Positions 1 through 7,979 of a stretch of 18,072 nucleotides of DNA are shown in pieces. Every line of letters starts with the position of its first letter. Within the stretch, counting starts at the first letter, position 1. Position numbers and translations under genes: made by a program. The notes below the pieces were generated by a model. It had not been told where the DNA came from and ran no database searches. It worked only from the letters and a program-made list of their open reading frames with translations. Source of the stretch: JAMOBE01 sp039908285 (GTDB lineage: Bacteria; Pseudomonadota; Alphaproteobacteria; Rhodospirillales; Rhodospirillaceae); the NCBI GenBank assembly GCA_039908285.1, contig JAMOBE010000074.1:1-18072 (forward strand). The letters run 5' to 3'.

Positions 1-2842
1 GGGTCGCCTCCAGTCCATCCATGCCCGGCATCTGCATGTCCATCAGCACGATGTCGAAGGTCCCGGCCTGCACCGCCGCCAGCGCCGCGGCACCGTCGGC
101 GGCCACCGTGACCCGATGCCCGCGCTTGCCCAGCATGCCGAGAGCCACCTTCTGGTTCACCACGTTGTCCTCGGCCAGCAGGATGGCGAGCGGCAGCGCC
201 GTTCCCGTTGCGCCGGCCGGCGCCTCAACCTTGTCCACGTCCTCGGCGATGTCGCAGACGGCGGTGAACCAGAACGTGCTGCCCTGTCCGGGAACGCTGT
301 CCACGTCGATGGTGCCGCCCATCAGCTCGACGATCTGTCGGCAGATGTAAAGGCCAAGCCCGGTGCCGCCGTACTGGCGGGAGATGGAGGCGTCCACCTG
401 GGAGAAGCGGGCGAACAGGCGGTTGCGGGCATGGTCGGGGATGCCGATGCCCGTATCGATGACGGCAAAGCGCAGCGCCACCCGGTCGGTGTCCCGCCCG
501 GCCTCCCGGCTGGTCGACTCGACGGCGATGGTCACGCCGCCGGTCTCGGTGAACTTGATGCCATTACCGACCAGGTTGATGAGCACCTGGCGCAGGCGCG
601 TGGGGTCGCCCCTGATATGGCGGGGAAGATCGTCACCAAGATGCGTCCGGAGGGTCAGGCCCTTCTCGTGGGCGCGCGAGCCCATCAGGGTGGCGACCGA
701 GACCACCAGCCGCTCCAGATCCATGGGCACGGCCTCAAGCTCCATCCGCCCGGCCTCCAGCTTGGAGAAGTCGAGGATGTCGTTGAGGATGGTCAGAAGC
801 GCCTCGGCCGAGTACTGGATGGTCTCGGCATAGTCCCGCTGCCGCGGATCGAGCGTCGTGTCCTGCAGCAGGCGCACCATGCCGAGCACGCCGTTCATGG
901 GGGTGCGGATTTCATGGCTCATGACGGCCAGGAACTCCGACTTGGCGCGGGCGGCGTCCTCGGCGCGGTCCACGGCCTGGGCCAGTTCCATGGTCCGCTC
1001 CTCCACCTTGCGCTCCAGGGTGGCGTTGGCCTCCTTCAGACGCTCTTCGGCCTGTTTCAGGGCGGAAATGTCCGAGAAGATGCCGATGAAGTTGACGATC
1101 TCGCCCCGCTCGTTGCGGACGGCGCTGATGGACATCCACTTCGGGAACACCTCGCCGTTTTTGCGGAGAGCCGAAATCTCGCCGCGCCAGCGGCCGCGTT
1201 CCATGATGGAGCGCCACATGTCAATGTAGAAGGCATCGTCCTCGACGCCGGTCTTGAAGATGCGGGGATTGCGGCCGATCACCTCGCCGGGCGTGAATCC
1301 AGTCAGCTCGGTGAAGGCCGTGTTGACCGAGACGATCGTGTTGCTGGCATCGGTGATGACGATGGCTTCGGTGCTGTCATCGAACACCTTGGCCGCAAGG
1401 CGGAGATGAGTCTCGGCATTGCGCCGCTCGGTGATGTCGCGGCCGATAATCTGCGAAAACGTCGTGTTGTCGATGGCGAACACCCGCATGCTGATCTCGA
1501 CGGGAAAGGTCGAGCCGTCGCGGCGCCGATGCACCGTCTCCAGCAGGGTGTCGATGGTGGTTCCGGCGTCGATGCCACGTCCCGTCCGGGCCTCCTCGGC
1601 GAACAGCAGGATGAAGGGCATGCCCAGCAGTTCATCGGTCGAGTAGCCATAGGCCGTCGCCGCCCGATCGTTGGCGTTGGCGATCTTCCCCTCGGCATCC
1701 ACCAGGATGATGATGTCGTTGGCGTATTTGGCGAGGTACTCGACATGGCGGGACAGGGATCGGCGTTCGATCTCGTCCCGATAGCTCCGCTCCAGGAGGT
1801 CGATGCGGCGGCGGTTCTGACGCCACCACAGCCCGACCGGAACCGCCGAGAAGGACACGAACAGCCCCGTCACCAGGGAGACCACCACGGCCAACCGGTG
1901 AATCGGGGCGTACACCTCGCTTTTGTCCACCTTGGCGACGATGTGCCAGGACGTCTCGGGGATCTTTCTCGTCGCCGCCAGCACGGGAACGTGCCGGTAG
2001 TCGAGCCCCTCCACCAGCCCCATGACCCCCCGTACCGCCTGAGCGGCCGGCAACGTCTCGGTGTCCACGGACTCCGTCAGCACGGTGGCCGTTCCCTGGC
2101 GGTGGCGAAGATCGTTGAGGAAGACAATTCTGTCGCCGATCCGTTCCACCAGCAGGGTTTCCGCGGTGGGACTTGGGGTTGGCCAGGACTGGATCAGGGG
2201 AAACAGCGACTTGCGGACATCGACCGTCAGGTTGATGACGCCGATCACCGGTTGAGCTGGGTCCCTGGTATTTATCAGCGGTGCGAAGAGGTCGATATCC
2301 AGAAAGGAAGCCCCGTTTTCTTCATGGCGGTGGGGACTGGATATCACCGGCGAGCGATTGGCGATCGCCTGAAGGGCGAGGAGACGGTCGGACGCAGCCA
2401 TCTTCATGCCGTTGGTGCTGACTTCGACCGCACCCGTGGGATTGGCCAGGGCCGCGGAACGATACTCGAAATTGGTCTTCATGTCCTCGAGCCAGGCGCG
2501 TATCAGCTCACCCGCCCGGGTGCCGTCCTCCCCTCCGGCGGCACGCTGCGCCACCGCCAGGGTCAGGAAGGGATCGCCGGTCACCGCCTGGGCGTCGGCG
2601 CGGCGCTCCGCCATCCAGGTGCCGATCTGGCGCACTTTGAGGTCACCGACGGCGGCCAGCTGCTGATGAGCCGCGGCCTTGATGGTGCTCATTTCGGAAT
2701 CGTAGACGAAGCGGCCCACCAGGACGATGAACAGCGACAACGCGATGAACGCCGCCAGCGGAACGAGAGCACTGGTCTGCTTCCCGTTTTTTCCCACCGG
2801 CTCGATCATGGACACACCCGAACTTCCCCGATCATCGGGCAT
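1..2842 (-). CDS. Hybrid sensor histidine kinase/response regulator (Cache-PAS-PAS-HisKA-HATPase-REC), 3' end cut by window
   Basis: Reading the minus strand gives one open frame that leaves the window at base 1. Order (residues from the 2842 start): TM1 about 22-43; extracytoplasmic Cache-like sensor; TM2 about 316-340; PAS1 about 366-472; PAS2 about 480-590; coiled linker; HisKA with SHEIRTPMNG (phospho-acceptor His643); HATPase with N-box NLVGNGIKF, DTGIGIP and GGTGLGLYI; receiver with LLAEDN and VLMDMQMPGMDG (phospho-acceptor Asp935). It should autophosphorylate in response to a periplasmic ligand and relay phosphate to its own receiver, perhaps then to an Hpt protein outside the window. 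The ATG at 2842 has a GGGAG 9 nt upstream; the in-frame ATG at 2809 has a more distant purine run and is the alternative. No partner regulator is adjacent, and a link to the biosynthetic locus is unproven. The signal sensed is unknown. Confidence 0.93.
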   Translation of the reverse strand, partial: MPDDRGSSGVSMIEPVGKNGKQTSALVPLAAFIALSLFIVLVGRFVYDSEMSTIKAAAHQQLAAVGDLKVRQIGTWMAERRADAQAVTGDPFLTLAVAQRAAGGEDGTRAGELIRAWLEDMKTNFEYRSAALANPTGAVEVSTNGMKMAASDRLLALQAIANRSPVISSPHRHEENGASFLDIDLFAPLINTRDPAQPVIGVINLTVDVRKSLFPLIQSWPTPSPTAETLLVERIGDRIVFLNDLRHRQGTATVLTESVDTETLPAAQAVRGVMGLVEGLDYRHVPVLAATRKIPETSWHIVAKVDKSEVYAPIHRLAVVVSLVTGLFVSFSAVPVGLWWRQNRRRIDLLERSYRDEIERRSLSRHVEYLAKYANDIIILVDAEGKIANANDRAATAYGYSTDELLGMPFILLFAEEARTGRGIDAGTTIDTLLETVHRRRDGSTFPVEISMRVFAIDNTTFSQIIGRDITERRNAETHLRLAAKVFDDSTEAIVITDASNTIVSVNTAFTELTGFTPGEVIGRNPRIFKTGVEDDAFYIDMWRSIMERGRWRGEISALRKNGEVFPKWMSISAVRNERGEIVNFIGIFSDISALKQAEERLKEANATLERKVEERTMELAQAVDRAEDAARAKSEFLAVMSHEIRTPMNGVLGMVRLLQDTTLDPRQRDYAETIQYSAEALLTILNDILDFSKLEAGRMELEAVPMDLERLVVSVATLMGSRAHEKGLTLRTHLGDDLPRHIRGDPTRLRQVLINLVGNGIKFTETGGVTIAVESTSREAGRDTDRVALRFAVIDTGIGIPDHARNRLFARFSQVDASISRQYGGTGLGLYICRQIVELMGGTIDVDSVPGQGSTFWFTAVCDIAEDVDKVEAPAGATGTALPLAILLAEDNVVNQKVALGMLGKRGHRVTVAADGAAALAAVQAGTFDIVLMDMQMPGMDGLEAT

Positions 2843-2993
2843 AGACGCCGTCTCCCGCCGCAGAGGCCGGCAGTGTACACTCAAGTGACTCGTTTTTGAA
2901 CCGCCAGTATGGGCGGAGTCCCTCGTCCGGACACGAAATCGTCACGAAACGGCCCAGTCCATCAGACCGCACCACCTCGCTTGTCCCACGGCC

Positions 2994-3059
2994 CGTCCGC
3001 GGCGTTGCGCCAGGAGTTGCGTACCGCCAGTACGCGCCCCCTGGCGCGCCTGGCGGACG
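2994..3059. repeat. Long nested imperfect hairpin (three stacked stems)
   Basis: Three perfectly paired segments nest around one loop: outer 7 bp cgtccgc (2994-3000) with gcggacg (3053-3059); middle 8 bp gcgccagg (3007-3014) with cctggcgc (3040-3047); inner 6 bp gcgtac (3019-3024) with gtacgc (3030-3035), loop cgcca. The internal loop between the inner and middle stems is a symmetric 4 by 4. No T-run follows on either strand, so it is not a standard intrinsic terminator. It could be a REP-like palindromic element or a structured RNA leader. Pairing is seen directly; function is unknown. Confidence 0.6.
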
Positions 3060-3265
3060 AACCGGTGTCCCGCGCGATCTGGCGCAGTTATTTTGCATCG
3101 TGTCCTTACGGTTGTCAGGATTGTACGATATTGAGAATGGACAGCTTCATTTTCCTCTGCTACGCATCAAATCCGTCCGCCCTTTATGCTCGTAAATCCA
3201 CGGATTTTCTGGAAACCGGATTACTATTGACAACGGACAACTTATGTGGGTGCCCTTTGAGAAAT

Positions 3266-3271
3266 AGGTGA
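3266..3271 (+). promoter_or_regulatory. Ribosome binding site of the TPR gene
   Basis: AGGTGA lies 3 nt before the ATG at 3275. The spacing is tight, but it is the only good Shine-Dalgarno match near the open frame and supports this start. Confidence 0.5.
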
Positions 3272-3274
3272 ATT

Positions 3275-3964
3275 ATGCTATCGGAATACGACATCAGAGT
3301 TGCTGGTGGAATATTGATGCAGTATCCTGCCCTTCTTCCTGTGGCGCAGACTCTGTTTGAATACCACACCAGGTGCTGGCCGAATTGCGCAGAAGGTTAT
3401 GCGTGTCTCGCAAAAGTCCATGGGTTGATGGGCGTTGGAGATGCGGCTATTCTAAACTACGAGAAAGCGCTCAAGATTGCGCCAGACAACGGTGAATACG
3501 CGTCTGAACTTGACGCGTTGACGAATGCGTGTCCCGTGACATCCCGAAGCGACATCAGGCCGGTTGCTTCGGAGGCCGACTTTCTTACTTCCGCCGACAT
3601 ATTGATGCGGTCGGTGGCGACCAGTGGGGAAGGCATGGTCCTGGTCGCCCAGGAACTCCTGTTCACCACCGTACAGCGATGGCCGACCTCTGTCCGAGGA
3701 TTTGCCGCTCTGGCGGAAACATTTGAAAGGCTCGATGAACCGACTCTGGCCCGTCAGAACTACTCTACCGCAATGATGCTTGAGCAGGATGAGGGCGAGG
3801 GCGAAAAGTATAGGGCTGCCATCGAGAGGATTACGGCACAGGAACTGACGCCGCCACCGCAGATCATTCATGAGTCGAATCGCCGACAAACGAGCGTGTA
3901 TATTGGTGCGCTCCGTGCCGTTATTTGGTTTGTTCTGGCATGGTTTGCCGTTACCAGCAGGTGA
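3275..3964 (+). CDS. TPR-like protein with internal duplication and C-terminal membrane anchor
   Basis: A 229-residue protein made of two similar halves. Residues about 23-71 and 123-171 align: each begins VAQ-x-L, has a C/R-WP turn about 13 residues later, then a G-x-A-x-LA helix and an A-x(3)-Y-x(2)-A helix ending in an acidic turn, the pattern of tetratricopeptide repeats. A hydrophobic helix at about 207-226 near the C-terminus suggests a tail anchor with the repeats in the cytoplasm; no signal peptide is seen. TPR proteins are usually scaffolds, so a role in assembling a membrane complex is plausible, but no partner can be named. The gene converges on the polytopic membrane protein with a 22 nt gap. 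Base composition is visibly less GC-rich than the neighbours, hinting at recent acquisition. A real gene is likely; the function is unassigned. Confidence 0.75.
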   Translation: MLSEYDIRVAGGILMQYPALLPVAQTLFEYHTRCWPNCAEGYACLAKVHGLMGVGDAAILNYEKALKIAPDNGEYASELDALTNACPVTSRSDIRPVASEADFLTSADILMRSVATSGEGMVLVAQELLFTTVQRWPTSVRGFAALAETFERLDEPTLARQNYSTAMMLEQDEGEGEKYRAAIERITAQELTPPPQIIHESNRRQTSVYIGALRAVIWFVLAWFAVTSR

Positions 3965-3986
3965 ACGGCAAAGCCTAAGTATTTCT

Positions 3987-5588
3987 TCAGCCGACAACGC
4001 TCAGCAGGAGAGCCAGAACGCCGCTTGCCATCGTCCAGACGGTGAACAGCGTCAGCCATACCGGTTCGGCAACGCTGAACCCCGGGGGGTGGAACGAAAA
4101 CGCCCATATCTGGGGCAGCGGTGAAACCACCAGAAGCACCCCCGTCGTCAGGCTGAGCGCCAGGAGGGCCGCGGGATCCTGGACGAGGCTGGACGTGGTC
4201 ACCACCCCCAGGAACAACAGAAACGGCAGGATCCGGGGACGGGCACGCAGATATGCCGGCAAGGGTTGCAATACCGTCTTCATCGAACGCAGAATGGCCA
4301 AAGGCTTGAGAACAAGATAGAGCCGAGGCATGGTTCGCAGATTGGCCTTGACGTAGTCCATGAAGGCCATGCGCACGGCCTCCTCATACAGGCTCCATTT
4401 GATATTCGCGAAGGCGGAGATATTGAAACTGATGTGAGGCGGACGAAGACGGATCCCCCTCTGTTTTTTTCTTATATTGGCAAAGGCTGGGGACGCTCCC
4501 AGATAGTGAATGGCGGCCTTGCAGGCGTTCTCATCGACAACCTTGTCCTCCTGATTCATCATTCTGGCCCGATGGAAAGTCTCGGCATCCTCGGCAAGAC
4601 CAACATAGGCGGGGTGCCATTTGGGATAGGCCGGCAGAAAGTCATCACTGTAGTAGCAGGGATGGATGCGCCGTCGGAAATAGACCTGAACCAGCTCAGA
4701 CACGCCCATCCACAGCGGCACGACCCATAGTCCCTGTCCAACCCAGGCTTGCAATGAAAGAGCAATGTCCGTGGCGCCAGCCAGACGCCCCGCACATAGA
4801 AACAGAACAAGCAGGCACAGGGCGACGACGATCCAGGCCACACTGGTGCGAATCCATAGCAGGAAAGCGAACAGAAACGCCTGCCCGCCCGCCAGAATGA
4901 CCTGAGTGGCCGAGGCATCCTGGCCGATGGCCAACGCCATCATCAGATGAAACGCGGGAACAATGGCGAAGATGCCCAGAATCCGCTTGCTGGCGACGGA
5001 GGGTGTTGCACCATCGATCACCTCGGTGCCGAAGATGGTGATGTGGAGCGCTGCCAGAAGGCCCCCCAGTGCCCATAGGAGACCGGGGTGATGCCAGAAT
5101 GCAACTGTGAACATGGCACAGGAGAGGCCAAGCATCATCCAGATCGTATAAGATATCGCCGCAATTCTCAATCCGAACAGGCGAAAGCCAAGGCGCACGA
5201 GATCGGCGAAACCAGGCTCCAGTCCGACGATGAAGCGTGCAGAGGAGAGGGCTGCGTTCCAATCGAGCCGGGACGCTTCATCAAGCGCACGATCAATGGC
5301 GGCGCCATCGGATTGAGCCGAGCCACTCCTATCGATCAATCCATGCCGATGCAGGATGTCGCGAACCGCCAGGAGACCAACATAATCGCGGGAACCACCA
5401 TAGTAGAGATCCGTAATGGCGATGGCAATCGCATCAACATGAAAGTGATCCATCGTTCCAGAGAGGTTGGCATGCATGCCGAGATCTCTGGCAGTCCGAA
5501 TCCAGATGAGCAGCGCCGCAATGACCGTCACCGTTGCCGCCACCGGCGATAGGGCGTACAATACTTGAGCAATTCCTTCGGTTGCCAT
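3987..5588 (-). CDS. Polytopic membrane protein of unknown function
   Basis: 533 residues with about 8-10 hydrophobic helices: one near the N-terminus (about 9-30), a block at about 140-303, and a C-terminal group at about 452-532. Two soluble segments, about 31-135 and 304-450, separate these. The second is basic and rich in aromatic residues (for example HPCYYSDDF and YPKWHPAY). The ATG at 5588 has GGGGAG 7 nt upstream; a TTG codon immediately before it is a weaker alternative. I do not recognise the family: there is no ATP-binding motif, no clear transporter signature and no Wzx/Wzy-type hallmark. It is transcribed divergently from the first radical SAM gene across about 110 bases, so the two could share a control region. 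A role in export or membrane handling of the locus product is possible by position only. Confidence 0.8.
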   Translation of the reverse strand: MATEGIAQVLYALSPVAATVTVIAALLIWIRTARDLGMHANLSGTMDHFHVDAIAIAITDLYYGGSRDYVGLLAVRDILHRHGLIDRSGSAQSDGAAIDRALDEASRLDWNAALSSARFIVGLEPGFADLVRLGFRLFGLRIAAISYTIWMMLGLSCAMFTVAFWHHPGLLWALGGLLAALHITIFGTEVIDGATPSVASKRILGIFAIVPAFHLMMALAIGQDASATQVILAGGQAFLFAFLLWIRTSVAWIVVALCLLVLFLCAGRLAGATDIALSLQAWVGQGLWVVPLWMGVSELVQVYFRRRIHPCYYSDDFLPAYPKWHPAYVGLAEDAETFHRARMMNQEDKVVDENACKAAIHYLGASPAFANIRKKQRGIRLRPPHISFNISAFANIKWSLYEEAVRMAFMDYVKANLRTMPRLYLVLKPLAILRSMKTVLQPLPAYLRARPRILPFLLFLGVVTTSSLVQDPAALLALSLTTGVLLVVSPLPQIWAFSFHPPGFSVAEPVWLTLFTVWTMASGVLALLLSVVG

Positions 5589-5700
5589 CAACCGTCTCCC
5601 CGCCCCGTCACAAAAGGCCGTCCTGGATCTGGCAGGGCGGCTGATATACGCTTGAGGACAAGCTCGATTTCAGTGGGTGGCATCGGTGGCTTTCAGCAAG

Positions 5701-7134
5701 ATGAAACTCCTGCTCTGCGACATTCCGATGGCGGCCGAAACCAAATTCGGTCGCTTCAAACACCTCGGCAGCGCATCTCCACCATACAATATCCTGCTGC
5801 TGGGAACAATCCTTCGTCGCCTCGGCCACGAGGTAAGGTTGACTACCGAGGACATTGGTCTCGCAGAGGTCGCCGATATTGCCGCCGAGTTTCAGCCGGC
5901 AATCATTGGTGTCACGTTCATGACGATGGGCTACCCACGACTGGGAGCATTTACCGAGGCCATGGCCAAGTCGGCCCCGGAGGCGCTGTTGATCGCCGGT
6001 GGCTACCATGCGTCGGTGTATCCGGAGGACGTGCTGAGCCGCCATCCCCGGCTGTTCGCCGTATTCCGGGGCGAGGCGGAGATCGGTCTGCCGAAGTTCG
6101 TCGAGTCCGTGGCCATGGGCCCGCCCGGGCCTGCCGAGCTGAGGGAAATCCCCGGGCTCTATTACCGCGACGAGGCGGGCGCGATCCAGGCGGCACCCCC
6201 GGCGGAACTGGTCGAGGACCTGGATCTCCTCCCGTTTCCCGATTACGATCTCATTCCCGACTTTTTCAGACGGTTTCGCCCGGCGGTAACCCGGCACTAT
6301 TTTCGCACTCCTCAGGCCTATTACCTCACCGGTCGCGGCTGCCCCTTTTCCTGCCACTTCTGCGGGCGCATGACCCTCGGGAGGACGGTGCGGCAGCATT
6401 CCGCCGACTACACGATCGACCTCATCAAGCATGGACGCGACAAATATAACATACAAAGCATAATGTTCGCCGATGAGTTTTTTACGGTGAACAAGAACAA
6501 GATGCAGCAGCTTTCTGATGGCATGCACCGCCACGGTCTGCACACCATCGATTGGGCCTGCAATGGCCGCACGAATGTCATGGACGTCGACTATGCCAGG
6601 CTTCTTCGACGGGCCGGCTGTCGGCAGATCGGCTTTGGAATCGAGTCGGGTTCGCAAAAGGTTCTTGATCTTCTCAACAAGAAGACAACCGTTGACGAGC
6701 AGGCGCGCGCCCTGCACGCTACCAGAGCAGGCGGGATCGAGTCCTACGGCAGCTTCATCATCGGATCTCCCGGTGAGACCATGGAGACGCTCGAGGAGAC
6801 CAGGAGGTTCGTCCTCGATAATCCCCTGGGATTCATCGGCACCTGTTTCTTTACGCCGTTGCCCGGCAGCTATTACTGGACAAATGAGGCGTATAAGGAC
6901 TACGGCACGCTGATTGATGACAATCTCGAAAACTTCAATACCTTTTCTGGGATTCCGTTCGTTCCCCATGGATTGACCAGGGACGATCTCGTGGCATTCC
7001 AGCGGAGTCTGTACCGGCAATTCTACATGAGGCCGACGCGTCTGGTGCGAGAGCTTCGTCATGTGACCAATGCGACCAGCTGGAGGTTCGCGTTGAGGAT
7101 CGCGGGTGGAGTGATTCGCGATGCGTTTCATTGA
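5701..7134 (+). CDS. Cobalamin-binding-type radical SAM enzyme (B12-rSAM), first of two
   Basis: 477 residues. The N-terminal half is a Rossmann-like B12-binding-type domain: KLLLCDIP strand, GVTFMTMG, and the GGYHASVYPE loop typical of COG1032 proteins. It lacks DxHxxG, as is usual for this class. The radical SAM core carries CPFSCHFC (Cys214, Cys218, Cys221), the ligands of a [4Fe-4S] cluster that cleaves S-adenosylmethionine. Downstream signatures include FADEFF, GFGIESGSQ and GSPGET. Family members methylate unactivated carbon or phosphorus, or rearrange rings; the substrate here is unknown. The ATG at 5701 starts exactly at the first strand. In-frame GTG codons at 5677 and 5686 are alternatives, and none of the three has a strong ribosome binding site. 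It is the first gene of the plus-strand operon, with the methyltransferase starting 13 nt after its stop. Confidence 0.92.
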   Translation: MKLLLCDIPMAAETKFGRFKHLGSASPPYNILLLGTILRRLGHEVRLTTEDIGLAEVADIAAEFQPAIIGVTFMTMGYPRLGAFTEAMAKSAPEALLIAGGYHASVYPEDVLSRHPRLFAVFRGEAEIGLPKFVESVAMGPPGPAELREIPGLYYRDEAGAIQAAPPAELVEDLDLLPFPDYDLIPDFFRRFRPAVTRHYFRTPQAYYLTGRGCPFSCHFCGRMTLGRTVRQHSADYTIDLIKHGRDKYNIQSIMFADEFFTVNKNKMQQLSDGMHRHGLHTIDWACNGRTNVMDVDYARLLRRAGCRQIGFGIESGSQKVLDLLNKKTTVDEQARALHATRAGGIESYGSFIIGSPGETMETLEETRRFVLDNPLGFIGTCFFTPLPGSYYWTNEAYKDYGTLIDDNLENFNTFSGIPFVPHGLTRDDLVAFQRSLYRQFYMRPTRLVRELRHVTNATSWRFALRIAGGVIRDAFH

Positions 7135-7147
7135 GGACCGTCGGATC

Positions 7148-7900
7148 ATGACCGGAATAGATGAACTGTTGAGCAGCGAATTCAATAGATTCGTTCTGCG
7201 GCACGAACCAGGGTACTTTGCCCCACTGGTGCGGCAGATCGAAGCCCTGACTCCGGTCAGGGGACGGCGCGTGATGGACTTCGGCTGCGGTGTCGGCGAT
7301 CTTGGCTTCGCCCTTCTGGAGGCGGGCGCCGTACATCTGGATGGCATCGACATTTCCCGGCCGGCCATCGAGCAGGCGATGCGGCGGGCGACGGACATGA
7401 ACGCCGCGACCTTCACCTGTGCCGACCTCATGACCAGTCCCTGGGGCGGTTCGGCCGTGGACGTGCTGGTGTCCCATTCGGTCGTCCACTACATCCCGCG
7501 GCCGCTGCCGGCCATTCTGTCCCTGCTGGCCGAACTGGTGGTGCCGGGAGGACACCTCTTCCTGACGTTCGAGGCCCATTCCGGGCCGTCACTGCTGAAT
7601 GCGATTCAGAGGTTCAATCTGCGGTTCGCGCCGGAATGGCTGCGGCGCCGCTTTTACCTGGCGGTGCTGGTTCTGCTCGGGATCAGGGGCGGTGCCCCCA
7701 GGACTCCAGAGGAACTCGAGATCGTCAAGGCAAAATCACGTTACCTTTCCATACCGGTCGTCCACGCGGCTGGAGTGGAGACTTTGACGGCGGCGGCGGC
7801 GACGGCGGGACTCGTCGATGTGCGCGTGGGGCCGGTTCCGCTTCTGCATCCGCTGCAGATACCACATCTTTACATGGCCGCCCGCAGACAGTCCGCATGA
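7148..7900 (+). CDS. Class I SAM-dependent methyltransferase
   Basis: 250 residues with a clear class I fold. Motif I is VMDFGCGVGDLG (about 42-53), the acidic residue ending strand 2 lies in GIDIS (Asp68), a CAD motif sits near 91-93, and strands 4 and 5 are LVSHSVVHYI and LVVPGGHLFLTF. It should transfer a methyl group from SAM to a small molecule; a hydroxyl or amino group is most likely given the neighbours. The chosen ATG has GAGGA 10 nt upstream. An earlier in-frame ATG at 7121 would overlap the radical SAM gene by 14 nt and lacks a good ribosome site. The position between a radical SAM enzyme and a carbamoyltransferase suggests a tailoring step. The C-terminal third shows no further recognisable domain. 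Confidence 0.9.
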   Translation: MTGIDELLSSEFNRFVLRHEPGYFAPLVRQIEALTPVRGRRVMDFGCGVGDLGFALLEAGAVHLDGIDISRPAIEQAMRRATDMNAATFTCADLMTSPWGGSAVDVLVSHSVVHYIPRPLPAILSLLAELVVPGGHLFLTFEAHSGPSLLNAIQRFNLRFAPEWLRRRFYLAVLVLLGIRGGAPRTPEELEIVKAKSRYLSIPVVHAAGVETLTAAAATAGLVDVRVGPVPLLHPLQIPHLYMAARRQSA

Positions 7901-7979
7901 CAGCCCGGGGCCTTTGGAAACTTCTTGGTGAACCGGCGCCACGGCCGTATGCTGAACCGTCAGCGAAATGAGGCAGTCC

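Larger units (their letters stand above)
2843..3274. other. Gene-poor intergenic region
   Basis: About 430 bases between the divergent kinase and TPR genes. Short open frames here show no recognisable protein features and overlap one another on both strands. The left two thirds are GC-rich and contain a nested hairpin; the right third is AT-richer and leads into the TPR gene. The 10-mer accgccagta occurs twice (about 2899 and 3023), the first copy within a small ccgcc/ggcgg hairpin. A TTGACA at 3227-3232 has no matching -10 box. It probably holds the promoters of both flanking genes, but I cannot place either one. Confidence 0.6.

Noticed and set aside
116..2899. Long plus-strand open frame (927 codons)
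   Set aside because: It lies opposite the histidine kinase, whose minus-strand frame has all expected motifs. The plus frame is compositionally biased (Gly, Asp, His, Arg) with no domain, a GC-rich shadow.
2832..3098. Minus-strand open frame of 88 codons
   Set aside because: It spans the hairpin and repeated 10-mer and overlaps the kinase 5' end; no ribosome site or family features. Possibly translated repeat DNA.
3227..3232. Perfect TTGACA -35 box upstream of the TPR gene
   Set aside because: No acceptable -10 hexamer at 15-19 nt spacing, so not called as a promoter.
5608..7431. Minus-strand open frame of 607 codons
   Set aside because: It is antisense to the radical SAM and methyltransferase genes, which have catalytic motifs in the plus frames; no recognisable features in the minus frame.
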